Source: Thalassobaculum fulvum (GTDB lineage: Bacteria; Pseudomonadota; Alphaproteobacteria; Thalassobaculales; Thalassobaculaceae). Taken from it: a DNA stretch of 64,000 nt. Shown in pieces: positions 1-8,322 of the stretch. Position 1 is the stretch's first letter; each line of letters begins with the position of its first letter. The notes under the pieces are model-generated. The model did no database searches, had not been told where the DNA came from, and saw only the letters and a program-made list of their open reading frames with translations. The DNA is taken from positions 1-64,000 of the forward strand of contig NZ_BMZS01000014.1 of the NCBI RefSeq assembly GCF_014652915.1, in the 5' to 3' direction. The position numbers and the translations under genes were made by a program.

Positions 1-93
1 CTCAACACCATGGTCAAGGAACAAAGGCCATTCAGACCCGCAGACGCTTGACAACAACGCGTACAGTTGCTGGACGGGCGCGCTCCCGCGCGA

Positions 94-195
94 CCGAGCC
101 GGAACCCACGCAGCGACGGGCGCCGGCAGCGGCGGGTGGGTTCCGGCTCCGTCCCGCCTCCGGCGATCCGGTCCGGAATGACGTCAAGATGGGGA
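94..195. repeat. Intergenic palindromic repeat, copy 1 (rearranged)
   Basis: This copy has a right outer end (GAGCCGGAACCCACG, near 96-110) joined directly to a left half (GTGGGTTCCGG near 135, ending CCGGAATGACGTC near 173). The order is outer-end to outer-end, unlike the complete copies. Its left half is almost identical to the left half of the copy near 14.2 kb. The rest of 1-266 has no supportable gene; a TTGACA hexamer at 48-53 has no convincing -10 partner. Confidence 0.75.
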
Positions 196-266
196 GCGAC
201 GTAGACTGGCGAATCCTAGGCCGCGAAGCTCACCCCTGACCCGATCGACCAGCCCCGGACTACGCC

Positions 267-878
267 ATGCCCGCCATGCGAACCCTGCTCGACCACGTCG
301 TCCCCGCCACCACCGGCTGGAGCCATGTCGTCCGGGCCGGCGAGACCCTGCGGATCGTCGACCTGGAGGGCCGGCAGGCGGTCGACTTCCTGTGCTACGA
401 CGCGCATGACCCGCGCGACCGCTACAGCGCCACCAACACCGTCAAGGTCCAGGGCTCGGCCTTCGTCGGCCTCGGCACGGTGCTGTACGCCGACAGCGGC
501 AAGCCGCTGCTGCGGGTCGTCGCCGACAGCCTCGGCCGGCACGACACCATCTACGGCTGCTGCAGCGAGGCCAACAACCGGCTGCGCTACGGCGTGGCGA
601 ACACCCACAGCTGCTACGCCAACTTCGAGGCCGAGCTGGCCAGGCACGGCCTCGACCGCAGCGCCATCGTCGGCAACGTGAACTTCTTCATGCACGTGCC
701 GATCGCCGCCGACGGTGCGCTCGGGGTGGCGCCGGACGTCTCGCCGCCGGGCAGCCATGTCGAGTTGCTGGCCGAGACCGACACCCTGGTGGTGCTGTCG
801 GCCTGCCCGCAGATGCTCAACCCCTGCAACGGCTACAACCCGACGTCGGTGCGCGTCGTCGTCACCGCCCCGGCGTAA
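267..878 (+). CDS. DUF1989 / urea carboxylase-associated family protein
   Basis: This 203-aa protein matches the DUF1989 family, often annotated as urea carboxylase-associated protein. Family-like features are an early GETLRIVDLEGRQAVDF stretch, a central SEANNRLRYG segment, NVNFFMHVPI, and the C-terminal ACPQMLNPCNGYNPT cysteine/asparagine-rich motif that probably binds a metal. Length is typical. The true biochemical role of the family is unclear, although many members sit near urea or amino-acid degradation genes. Here it is convergent with an SHMT-family gene only a few bases away and has no urea carboxylase neighbour, so the urea link is not supported locally. Confidence 0.8.
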   Translation: MPAMRTLLDHVVPATTGWSHVVRAGETLRIVDLEGRQAVDFLCYDAHDPRDRYSATNTVKVQGSAFVGLGTVLYADSGKPLLRVVADSLGRHDTIYGCCSEANNRLRYGVANTHSCYANFEAELARHGLDRSAIVGNVNFFMHVPIAADGALGVAPDVSPPGSHVELLAETDTLVVLSACPQMLNPCNGYNPTSVRVVVTAPA

Positions 879-882
879 CCCG

Positions 883-2205
883 CTACTGGCGAACGTAGTG
901 CAGGCCGGTGAACCGGGCCCGCAGCGCCGCGGTGCGCGGGGCGACGGTCTCCGGCGCGTTGGCCCGCAGGCTCTCGGCGATCAGGGCGGCGATTTCCGGC
1001 GCGTCGGCCGGGGTCACGCCGCGCCGCACCAGCTCCGGCGTGCCGATCCGAAGCCCGTTCAGGTCGCCCGCCACCTCGGCGATCGGCAGGCCGATGCCGC
1101 AGGCCAGGAACCCGCTCCTGCGCAGGGTCTTGGACGCCGCCTGGCCGCCGCCGAACGCCGCCGCTTCGACCGCGAACTGGTGCGACCGGGTGATCCCGCG
1201 CTCGGCCGCGAACACCGGCAGGCCGAGCTCCTGCAGCGCCGTGCCCAGCGCCGCCGACAGCTCGACCATGGCCCCAGCGTAGGCGGCGCCGTACTCGCGC
1301 CAGTCCAGCAGGGAGATCGCCAGCGCCGCCGACTTGGCGGCGTCGAAATTGGCGGTCATGCCCGGGAACGCGATGGCGTCGAGCCGCTCGGCGATCGCGG
1401 AATCGTCGGTCACGATCAGGCCGCCGGCCGGGCCGCCCAGGCTCTTGTAGGTGCTCATGGTCATCAGGTGCGCGCCCTCGGCGAGCGGGTTCGCCCACAC
1501 CCCGCCGGCGATGATCCCGCACTGATGGGCGGCGTCGAACAGCACCTTGGCGCCGACCTCGTCGGCGATCGCCCGGACCTCGCGCACCGGGTGCGGGAAC
1601 AGGTTCAGGCTGCCGCCGACGGTGATCAGCTTCGGCCGGACCTGCTGCGCCAGCGCGCGCAGGCCGTCGAGATCGACGGTGTAGCCGTCGGCGTTCACCG
1701 GTGCGGGATGGGTCTCCAGGCCGTACAGCCCGGCGCAGCCGTCGCGGTGGTGGGTGACGTGGCCGCCGACGGTGGCCGGCGGCGCGATGATGGCGTCGCC
1801 CGGCCGGGTCAGCGCCATGAAGCCGTACAGATTGGCGAGCGCGCCCGAGCCGACCCGGATCTCGGCGTATTTCGCGCCGAACACCTCGGCCGCCAGCTCG
1901 GCGGCGATGACCTCGATCTCCTCGATCGCCTCCAGCCCCATCTCGTACTTGTCGCCCGGATAGCCGAGCGACGGCCGGCTCCCCAGCCCCCGCGACAGCG
2001 CCGCCTCGGCCGCCGGGTTCATCACGTTGGTGGCCGGGTTCAGGTTGAAGCAGTCGCGGTCGTGGATCTCCAGGTTGCGCCGGATCAGCGCCTCGATCCG
2101 GTCGTCGACCTCGGCCGCGGGCTGCTCGGCGGTGCGGCCGGCGATCGACTGCACGAGGTCCTCGCAATGGGCGGGAACCCAGGGGCGGCGGGCGAGCTGC
2201 GGCAT
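883..2205 (-). CDS. Serine hydroxymethyltransferase-family PLP enzyme
   Basis: This 440-aa fold-type I PLP enzyme belongs to the SHMT family, which interconverts serine or similar hydroxymethyl amino acids with glycine using tetrahydrofolate. The PLP lysine is K254 in STYKSLGGPAGG, equivalent to the canonical THK-LRGPRGG segment, and the cofactor aspartate lies in FDAAH (D224). The usual NKYAEGYPG substrate loop is altered to RPSLGYPGDKYE, and HKT is altered to YKS. It is therefore likely a paralogue with shifted substrate use (for example an alpha-methylserine or related hydroxymethyltransferase) rather than housekeeping GlyA. The divergent LysR gene starting about 110 bp away is a plausible regulator. 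Confidence 0.8.
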   Translation of the reverse strand: MPQLARRPWVPAHCEDLVQSIAGRTAEQPAAEVDDRIEALIRRNLEIHDRDCFNLNPATNVMNPAAEAALSRGLGSRPSLGYPGDKYEMGLEAIEEIEVIAAELAAEVFGAKYAEIRVGSGALANLYGFMALTRPGDAIIAPPATVGGHVTHHRDGCAGLYGLETHPAPVNADGYTVDLDGLRALAQQVRPKLITVGGSLNLFPHPVREVRAIADEVGAKVLFDAAHQCGIIAGGVWANPLAEGAHLMTMSTYKSLGGPAGGLIVTDDSAIAERLDAIAFPGMTANFDAAKSAALAISLLDWREYGAAYAGAMVELSAALGTALQELGLPVFAAERGITRSHQFAVEAAAFGGGQAASKTLRRSGFLACGIGLPIAEVAGDLNGLRIGTPELVRRGVTPADAPEIAALIAESLRANAPETVAPRTAALRARFTGLHYVRQ

Positions 2206-2315
2206 GGCGTCCTCCCAGTTCGATGCAAGGGCTTGTCAGGCCCAAGGGAACCAGCGGCGGGGGTTGCCGGCAAATCAGTTTTCTGGATTCCTAGGGTCAG
2301 AAAAACTGAGTCGTC

Positions 2316-3188
2316 ATGGCCGTCTCCCCGCCCCGTCCCAAGGATCTGCCCCTGACCGCGCTCAGGGCGTTCGAGGCTGCGGCGCGGCTCGGCGGGTTCT
2401 CGGCCGCCGCCGCCGAGCTCGGGGTGACGCCGGGTGCGGTCACGGCGCATGTGAAGACCCTGGAGACCGCGCTCGGGGCCGCGCTGTTCGACCGCACCAC
2501 GCGCGGGGTCCGGCTGACCGCGCTCGGCCGGCGGGTGCTGCCGGAGTTCGTGGCGGCGTTCGACGCCCTCGGCGCGGCGGTGCGGACACTGCGCCGCGAG
2601 GCGGCACCCCGGACCGTGCACATCGCCACCCTGCCGTCGATCGCCCAGCTGTGGCTGTCGCCGCGGCTGCCGGCGCTGCGGGCGGCGGCGCCGGAGATCG
2701 CGATCTCGATCACCGCCATGGAGACCCCGCCGAACCTGAAGCGCGCGCCCTACGACCTCAGCCTGTTCTACGACGCGGCGCCGGCGGGCCGGATCGAGGA
2801 CGACGTGATCTTCCCGGTCTGCGCGCCGGCCCTGGCGGCCCGGCTGGCCCGGCCGGAGGATCTCGTCGACGCCTCCTGCCTCTCGGACGCGACCTGGTCC
2901 GACGACTGGGCGACCTGGGCCGCCGAGGCCATGCCGGGCGCGGCGTTCGTACCGCGCGGCCCGGTGTTCTCGCTGTACGCGCTGGCGGTCGAGGAGACGG
3001 TGAACGGTGCCGGCGTGCTGATCGGCCACCAGGCGCTGGTGGCGGCGCATCTGCGGCGCGGCGACCTGGTCGCTCCGTTCGACCGGCGGGTCCGGCTGGA
3101 CCGCGGGCTCCGGCTGTGGTCGGACCGGCCGCCGCGGCCCGGCGGCCCGGCCGACCGGGTGGCGCGCTGGCTGGAGGACAGCCGGTAG
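2316..3188 (+). CDS. LysR family transcriptional regulator, GcvA-like
   Basis: This 290-aa protein has an N-terminal winged HTH at about residues 12-70 (LTALRAFEAAARLGGFSAAA; GAVTAHVKTLE) followed by a periplasmic-binding-like effector domain, the standard LysR layout. The opening LPLTALRAFEAAARL and the SxTxPSIA-type start of the effector domain resemble the GcvA subgroup, which often controls glycine and one-carbon genes. It is divergent from the SHMT-family gene, with a roughly 110-bp shared promoter region, so control of that enzyme is the natural inference. The GcvA subgroup assignment is moderate; the LysR call is firm. Confidence 0.9.
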   Translation: MAVSPPRPKDLPLTALRAFEAAARLGGFSAAAAELGVTPGAVTAHVKTLETALGAALFDRTTRGVRLTALGRRVLPEFVAAFDALGAAVRTLRREAAPRTVHIATLPSIAQLWLSPRLPALRAAAPEIAISITAMETPPNLKRAPYDLSLFYDAAPAGRIEDDVIFPVCAPALAARLARPEDLVDASCLSDATWSDDWATWAAEAMPGAAFVPRGPVFSLYALAVEETVNGAGVLIGHQALVAAHLRRGDLVAPFDRRVRLDRGLRLWSDRPPRPGGPADRVARWLEDSR

Positions 3189-3190
3189 CG

Positions 3191-3336
3191 GCCGTCGCAC
3201 GGCGCTCGATGGCTCCCGGATCTCCGCGGCAGCGCCGCTCCGTCCGGGATGAGGTTGACAGAGCCCGACCCGATGTCCTCATCCCGGCCGAAGCGAAGCG
3301 GAGAGCCGGGACCCACGCTGCCACGCGCGCCCGCTT
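3191..3336. repeat. Intergenic palindromic repeat, copy 2
   Basis: A left half (GGCTCCCGGATCTCC through TCCGGGATGAGG near 3244-3255) is separated by a short spacer from its inverted right half (CTCATCCCGGCC near 3278, ending GAGCCGGGACCCACG near 3303-3317). It fills the gap between the LysR gene and the C39-like gene. Confidence 0.8.
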
Positions 3337-3394
3337 GCCGAAACCGTCGGCGAGGCCTCTACTCCTGTCGGGGCAGCGGGACGGAGCGTGCAGC

Positions 3395-4432
3395 ATGGAC
3401 AGCCTCGGCCTCCCGGCGGACGGACGGCTGCTGCCGATCGCGGCGACGGCCGGCGGCGTCACGGTCTCGGGCGTGGTGCGCAGCGCCAGCCGGCTCGCCC
3501 GCATCCTGGGGATCGACGCCGGCGGACACGACCCAGCCGCCTCTCTCGCCGGTTTCGTCGAGACGGCCGTGGCGGCGGGCTGCACGGCGGTGCGGGCCGA
3601 GCTGGCACCCGGCGACGCGACCGCGGCAGCCTTCCCGGCCGCCGGCTTCCGCCCGATCCTCCCGGCCGTGCACGCCGCCCAGCCGCGGCCGGTGCTGCGC
3701 TTCGAGTGGCGGGCCGACGGCGGCACGCCGCGCACCCTGCCCTACTACGCCCAGACCACCGGCTTCACCTGCGGCGCGGTGGCGCTGATGCTGGCGCGCC
3801 GCCGGCTGGTGCCGGACGCCCCGGTCGACCGCCGCACCGAGGTCGAGCTGTGGCGCCAGGCGACCACGGTGCACGCGCCGCGCGGCCCCGGCGGCTGCGA
3901 CCCGTTCGGCGTCGCCTGCGCGGCGGCCCGCAAGGGCCTTGGCGTGCGCGTAGTCTCCAGCAGCGCCGGCCCGTTCTTCACCGGCCGCGCCTACGACGAG
4001 GCCCAGCTCGAGCTGATGCGCTTCGTGCAGGCCGGGTTCCGCGACGAGGCCGATGCTCGCGGCGTCGCCGTCGAGACCCGCCAGTGGACCCACGCCGACC
4101 TGGCCGCGACGCTCTCGGCCGGCGGCAGCGCCATCGTACTGATCGACCAGATGCTGTTTCACGGCGAGGCGATCCCGCACTGGGTGCTGGTGCACGGCCA
4201 CGTGGCGGAAGGCGAAAGCGACGGCACCTACGCCGTCGACGACCCGTGGGTCGAGCCGCCCGACCGCGAGACCGACACCGACCGCTTCGACCTGCCGGTC
4301 CCGGCCGAGGCGCTGGACCGCATGGCGTGGTGGGGGGCGGAGCCGGTGCGGGCGGCGGTGTTGGTGGAGGGAGCTATTGTCCGTGCATTTGACTGCGTCA
4401 ACTCGGGCATCGGTCCACCTCAGTCCAATTGA
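3395..4432 (+). CDS. C39-like peptidase family protein with vestigial GNAT-like N-terminus
   Basis: The ATG at 3395 gives 345 aa. The first ~100 residues end in AELAPGDATAAAFPAAGFRPI, which resembles the second half of a GNAT fold. After that comes a C39-type papain-like domain: TGFTCGAVALMLA supplies the catalytic Cys, HWVLVHG the His and VDDPW the Asp. Fused GNAT/peptidase C39 proteins are a known family, often linked to ATP-grasp RimK-like partners; none is seen here. The last ~20 codons, from about 4374, lose the high G+C of the gene and run into the reverse-transcriptase island, so the native C-terminus has probably been replaced by insertion. The substrate is unknown. Confidence 0.75.
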   Translation: MDSLGLPADGRLLPIAATAGGVTVSGVVRSASRLARILGIDAGGHDPAASLAGFVETAVAAGCTAVRAELAPGDATAAAFPAAGFRPILPAVHAAQPRPVLRFEWRADGGTPRTLPYYAQTTGFTCGAVALMLARRRLVPDAPVDRRTEVELWRQATTVHAPRGPGGCDPFGVACAAARKGLGVRVVSSSAGPFFTGRAYDEAQLELMRFVQAGFRDEADARGVAVETRQWTHADLAATLSAGGSAIVLIDQMLFHGEAIPHWVLVHGHVAEGESDGTYAVDDPWVEPPDRETDTDRFDLPVPAEALDRMAWWGAEPVRAAVLVEGAIVRAFDCVNSGIGPPQSN

Positions 4433-4545
4433 CAGCGGATCGAGAATCAATTTTTCTCAATCTTTGAGAGAATGCCTCTTCCGGTAGCTTCCTATCCGTG
4501 CCCCCCGACTAAGCCGGCGTTACCTGGGCTAACCTTGGTAGTTTC
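4433..4545 (+). promoter_or_regulatory. Leader region of the reverse transcriptase operon with 9-bp hairpin
   Basis: This 113-base AT-rich region separates the C39-like stop from the RT start. A near-perfect hairpin occupies 4452-4472: arms TTTCTCAA/TTGAGAGAA-type, 9 pairs including one G-T, three-base loop TCT. A TTGACA hexamer at 4429-4434 could be a -35 element, but no good -10 follows. Many defence RTs need an adjacent structured non-coding RNA, and this leader is one place to look. No strong Shine-Dalgarno precedes the RT ATG. Confidence 0.4.
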
Positions 4546-6168
4546 ATGGAAAAATTCTTCAAACGCGCGATCTCGAATGTCACAGCCCACGGCGACACCG
4601 ATATCTTTCCATTTCCATTTGAGAACCACGTCTTTTTTGACAAACCAGACGAAACGATCAGTCTACTACGAGACATTCATACGAGATTTGACTCGTGGAT
4701 GGCAAATTCGCCACCAAGCTACGATGGTGCTCTAGCGCCTGTAAACTACACGGGATTCCGATGGGCCAATCAAATTGACCCGTTGTGGAACCTATATTTC
4801 CTAGCACTCGTCCTCTCAATTGCCGATGATATTGAACTTCAACGCATCCCCATCGCCAACCAAACCGTATTCTCGTATCGTTACTCATGGAACGAAAATA
4901 CAGCGACGATATTCGATCAGAACTTAAATTGGCGTTTATTCATGGAGCGCTCACTCGAACAGGCAAGCAAACATAACAACGTGATAATTTGCGATATTTC
5001 CGAATTCTATCCTCGCTTGAGTCACCATCGTTTGGAAAATGCGCTAGCCCACTTAAATTTAAAATCTGATATCCCCAAGCGTATACGCGAAATTCTGTCC
5101 GTGTTCTCCAATACCAATTCATTTGGCATTCCGGTTGGCGGCCCTGCCTCCAGAATTCTTTCTGAACTCGCCCTAAATCAGATAGACCAACTTCTTGCAC
5201 TTGAAGATATACAGTTCTGCCGGTACTCTGATGATTTCCACATATTCGCCGATAGCATGGAAGATGGGTTCACCAAACTCCTGACGTTGACCGAAAAGTT
5301 GCAACACACTCAAGGATTGCAGCTTCAAAAATCAAAAACTCGGATCATGTCGTCCGCGGAATTTATCTCAACCAGCCCTATCCGCGAGGATCATGATGGA
5401 ACGTCAGATCAGAAAGAAAAATCGCCATCAAGACCTGATGCCGCGCGGCGGCTTATGCGCTTCTCAATTCGGTTTGACCCGTATTCCCCCACTCGTGAAG
5501 AAGACTATGAAGATCTAAAGAAGGAGATCAAAAAATTTGATATAATTGGACTTCTTCAATCTGAACTCGCAAAGAGTCGAATTCACATTGCCTTGGCAAA
5601 AAAGGTTGTATCTGCCGTTCGGTTTCTTGAGGACAAGCAACGCGATCAGGCAGTAATCTCTTTAATAGAAAATGCCGAGCTTTTGTATCCAATTTTCCCA
5701 AGCATCCTTTTGGTCATAAGGCGCGTATTTGAAGAGCTGTCCGATGACACCAAAGCGCTAACGATCGAAAGACTATTGAAAATGTTGAATAGCGGGTCAC
5801 ATGTCCTGAGAGTTGAGTTGATACTTGCCTATGCCATTCGCGTATTAGCACAGCAACCGTCTTCAGGGGTACAGAATGCCCTGGTAAAGCTTTACAATAG
5901 TCCGCAGCGTAGCTCGTTCCTCCGCAGGGACATCATCTTGGCGATGACTCGCCTTGGCGCTTGGCATTGGATTTCCGACCGACGGACGACGTTCCGGTCG
6001 ATGAGTCCTTCAGAGAGAAGGGCGTTCATCGTTGCGTCCTACTCACTGAAGGATGAGGGAAAGCACTGGCGGCAGCACATCAGTGATGAACTCACGCCAT
6101 TTGAACGCCTGGTTAAGGACTGGGCTGCGTCCAAGGCCTCCAAACAAAATTGGATGATGCCGCTGTGA
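4546..6168 (+). CDS. UG/Abi-type reverse transcriptase with alpha-helical C-terminal domain
   Basis: This 540-aa protein has reverse transcriptase core motifs: motif A CDISEFYPRLSHHRLE (D150), motif B GIPVGGPASRILSELALNQID (about 194-214), motif C RYSDDFHIF (catalytic D229 and D230) and motif D GLQLQKSKTRIM (about 257-268). Residues from about 300 to 540 look like repeated alpha helices (for example RRVFEELSDDTKALTIERLLKMLN). There is no maturase, no retron VTG-type motif, no variable-repeat cassette and no cas gene. That leaves the Unknown Group/Abi RTs, several of which are anti-phage systems (DRT, AbiA, AbiK). The coding sequence is much more AT-rich than its neighbours, indicating transfer. 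It is coupled to the next gene. The exact UG group cannot be assigned by eye. Confidence 0.85.
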   Translation: MEKFFKRAISNVTAHGDTDIFPFPFENHVFFDKPDETISLLRDIHTRFDSWMANSPPSYDGALAPVNYTGFRWANQIDPLWNLYFLALVLSIADDIELQRIPIANQTVFSYRYSWNENTATIFDQNLNWRLFMERSLEQASKHNNVIICDISEFYPRLSHHRLENALAHLNLKSDIPKRIREILSVFSNTNSFGIPVGGPASRILSELALNQIDQLLALEDIQFCRYSDDFHIFADSMEDGFTKLLTLTEKLQHTQGLQLQKSKTRIMSSAEFISTSPIREDHDGTSDQKEKSPSRPDAARRLMRFSIRFDPYSPTREEDYEDLKKEIKKFDIIGLLQSELAKSRIHIALAKKVVSAVRFLEDKQRDQAVISLIENAELLYPIFPSILLVIRRVFEELSDDTKALTIERLLKMLNSGSHVLRVELILAYAIRVLAQQPSSGVQNALVKLYNSPQRSSFLRRDIILAMTRLGAWHWISDRRTTFRSMSPSERRAFIVASYSLKDEGKHWRQHISDELTPFERLVKDWAASKASKQNWMMPL

Positions 6169-6881
6169 TCTCCGAAGCAACATTCTCTCGGGATTTCGCG
6201 TCGTTTTGGCGTCAAACTACCCCCGCGATGGATGGCTTCGTTAGGCGCCTGAACAAGGGCGAGTATGACCGGGACGATCCGCCGATTGACACCGAAACCG
6301 CGCCCACGAGACGCGCGTTCGTCAACGAGTCTGCTTTCTCCGCATTGTGTTTGCTGGTGGAGAACGCGCGAACCGAGGAGAGTATGTCACCCGAGGACGC
6401 CCTCTTGAGGGTGGCCCCCGCTGTCGCGAGTCAAGGTCTCTACGAGTTTTCAGAAGGCGACTACGATCCCAACTTGTCGGACACTGAAATTTGGGACGGC
6501 GTCGAGCAAATAAGGAGAATTCAGCGCCGAGTCTGCGGTCCATCCGATCTCGGGAATGTGGTCGTTCGGCCCAAGTTTACCGGCTGCGGTATCGTCGATG
6601 AGTGCTATGGGGATATACTGGTCCACGGCACGCTTTTTGAAATCAAGGCTGGCGAAAGGTTTTTTCGATCCATTGATTTTCGACAGGTATTGACTTATGT
6701 CGCACTAGACTATTCCTCTGGATCCAGAAAGATTAATGATATTGCGGTGGTGAATCCGCGCATTGGAATTAGCGTTGAGCTATCTGTTAAGAATTTATGT
6801 TTTGCAGTCAGTGGCCGGGAAACCGTAGATCTTCTCGATTTGATTATCTACGGGATGTCGAGTGGCGATGTATCGCGTTAA
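6165..6881 (+). CDS. Putative PD-(D/E)XK nuclease-like partner of the reverse transcriptase
   Basis: A GTG at 6165 overlaps the RT stop (GTGA), giving 238 aa; an upstream TTG at 6150 is less likely. The C-terminal half carries a PD-(D/E)XK-like signature: GDILVHGTLFEIKAG provides D150, E159 and K161 (numbered from the GTG), followed by FRQVLTYVALDY with Q174 in the usual motif IV position. This is the arrangement of restriction-endonuclease-fold nucleases. The N-terminal ~100 residues (FVNESAFSALCLLVENA) are unrecognised and may sense or bind the partner. Translational coupling suggests fixed stoichiometry with the RT. I do not know of a described DRT with this partner; the nuclease call is motif-based. 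Confidence 0.6.
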   Translation: MISEATFSRDFASFWRQTTPAMDGFVRRLNKGEYDRDDPPIDTETAPTRRAFVNESAFSALCLLVENARTEESMSPEDALLRVAPAVASQGLYEFSEGDYDPNLSDTEIWDGVEQIRRIQRRVCGPSDLGNVVVRPKFTGCGIVDECYGDILVHGTLFEIKAGERFFRSIDFRQVLTYVALDYSSGSRKINDIAVVNPRIGISVELSVKNLCFAVSGRETVDLLDLIIYGMSSGDVSR

Positions 6882-7078
6882 CGTCTTTAAATGCATCTCT
6901 AGTTTTGCGGCTTTCTGGGGTGCGTCCCCCCTGGAACAGACGCTGTGGATGACAAAGCTCGCGGTCTCCGCTTCAGACTTGGCTGACGGCTCAGGCTCGG
7001 TCAGACGGTCGCCCCGCTCGTCAGAATGACCTTGGGAGCCATCGCGCTGACTCAGACTGTCATGTCACCTCCCCGCCC

Positions 7079-7128
7079 AAAAAAACACGACGGCCACCCG
7101 CCGCACCTCGCGAGGCAGCGGGTGGCCG
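7079..7128 (-). terminator. Rho-independent terminator downstream of the metE-like gene
   Basis: Perfect 11-bp arms CGGCCACCCGC (7091-7101) and GCGGGTGGCCG (7118-7128) enclose an inner CCTCGCGAGG palindrome. On the minus strand the stem is followed five bases later by a run of seven T (7079-7085). It ends transcription of the leftward gntR/metE-like operon. The remaining bases 6882-7078 hold no recognisable gene, only a small GGGG/CCCC hairpin near 6917-6929. Confidence 0.9.
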
Positions 7129-7149
7129 CGGAGCAAGGTCCCTCTCCCC

Positions 7150-8256
7150 TCAGCCCCAGACTTCGTCGGCGACCTCCTTCAGCAGCGCCAGCTTGCGCCA
7201 CTGGTCGTCCTCGGTCAGGTCGTTGCCGTGCGCAGTCGACGAGAACCCGCACTGCGGGCTGACGCACAGCTGGTCGAGCGGCACGTACTTGGCGGCCTCC
7301 TCGATGCGGGCGATCAGCGCCGCCTTGCTCTCGAGCTCCGGCTTCTTGGTGGTCATCAGGCCGAGCACCACCTTCTTGCCCTTCGGCACGAACCGCAGCG
7401 GCGCGAAGTCGCCGGAGCGCTGGTCGTCGTACTCCAGGAAGAAGCCGTCGATCTTCATCTCGTTGAACAGGATCTCGGCGACCGGCTCGTAGCCGCCCTG
7501 GGCGACCCAGGCGCTCTTGAAGTTGCCGCGGCACAAATGCACGCACACCGCCATGTCCGACGGCCGGCCCTTGATCGCCTCGTTGAACAGCCGGCAGTAG
7601 ACGTGGGTCAGCTCGTCCGGGTCGTCGCCGCGGGCCCGCGTGCTCTCGCGGATCTCGTCGTCGCACAGATAGGCCAGGTTGGTGTCGTCCATCTGCAGGT
7701 AGCGGCAACCGCGCCTGGCCAGGTCGGCGATCTCGTCGGCATAGGCGGCCGACAGGTCGGCGTAGAAGTCGTCGAGGTTCGGGTACACGCTCTCGTCGAT
7801 CGCCTTGCGGCCGCCGCGGAAGTGCAGCATCGACGGTGACGGGATCGTCACCTTCGGGGTGCGGGTGGTGCAGCCGTTCAGGAAGTCGAAGTCGGCGCCC
7901 TGGATCGACTTCTCGTGGGTGATCCTGCCGGTCACGTGCATGGTCGGCGGCTTGAAGCCGACCCGGGTGCCGTCGTCCTTGCGGAAGGCGGCCTTGAACT
8001 CGCCCTCCTCGATGGTCACGCCGCCGAGCTGCTGCAGGAAGTCGGTGTGGAAGAAGGTCCGGCGGTACTCGCCGTCGGTGATCGCCTGCAGGCCGACCTC
8101 CTCCTGGCGCCGGACCACGTCGCGGATGCACTCGTCCTCGACGGCGCGCAGCTCGGCCGCGGTGCACTTGCCGTCCATGGCGCGGGCACGGGCGTCCTGC
8201 AGCCTGGCCGGGCGCAACAGGCTGCCGACGTGGTCGAAGCGGAACGGGGCGTTCAT
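7150..8256 (-). CDS. Cobalamin-independent methionine synthase-like enzyme (MetE C-terminal domain only)
   Basis: The ATG at 8256 has a strong GGAGGAG ribosome site and gives 368 aa. The protein corresponds to the catalytic C-terminal half of MetE, with the zinc ligand pattern conserved: H240 and C242 in CVHLCRGNFKSAW, E275 in FFLEYDD, and C336 in SPQCGFSS. It lacks the N-terminal MetE half, like YxjG/short MetE homologues that transfer methyl groups from unusual donors or to unusual acceptors. The motif MDDTNLAYL near residue 190 is also typical of the family. It follows the GntR regulator by about 65 bases and is probably in its operon. The exact methyl donor is unknown. Confidence 0.85.
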   Translation of the reverse strand: MNAPFRFDHVGSLLRPARLQDARARAMDGKCTAAELRAVEDECIRDVVRRQEEVGLQAITDGEYRRTFFHTDFLQQLGGVTIEEGEFKAAFRKDDGTRVGFKPPTMHVTGRITHEKSIQGADFDFLNGCTTRTPKVTIPSPSMLHFRGGRKAIDESVYPNLDDFYADLSAAYADEIADLARRGCRYLQMDDTNLAYLCDDEIRESTRARGDDPDELTHVYCRLFNEAIKGRPSDMAVCVHLCRGNFKSAWVAQGGYEPVAEILFNEMKIDGFFLEYDDQRSGDFAPLRFVPKGKKVVLGLMTTKKPELESKAALIARIEEAAKYVPLDQLCVSPQCGFSSTAHGNDLTEDDQWRKLALLKEVADEVWG

Positions 8257-8322
8257 GGTGCGGTCTCCTCCGGAGTCTTCTTCGTGGTTGTCGTTGGCAT
8301 GGGTGTCAGACGGCATCGCCCG

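Noticed and set aside
48-239. 63-codon open frame at the left end
   Set aside because: It runs through the rearranged intergenic repeat and has no ribosome site or recognisable motif.
4546-6168. Retron, diversity-generating retroelement or group II intron reverse transcriptase
   Set aside because: No maturase domain, no retron-type motifs or msr/msd next to the gene that I could see, and no template/variable repeat pair. The helical C-terminal domain and partner gene fit UG/Abi RTs better.
6916-6930. GGGG-TGCGT-CCCC hairpin as terminator of the RT operon
   Set aside because: The stem is only four to five pairs and no T-run follows on the plus strand.
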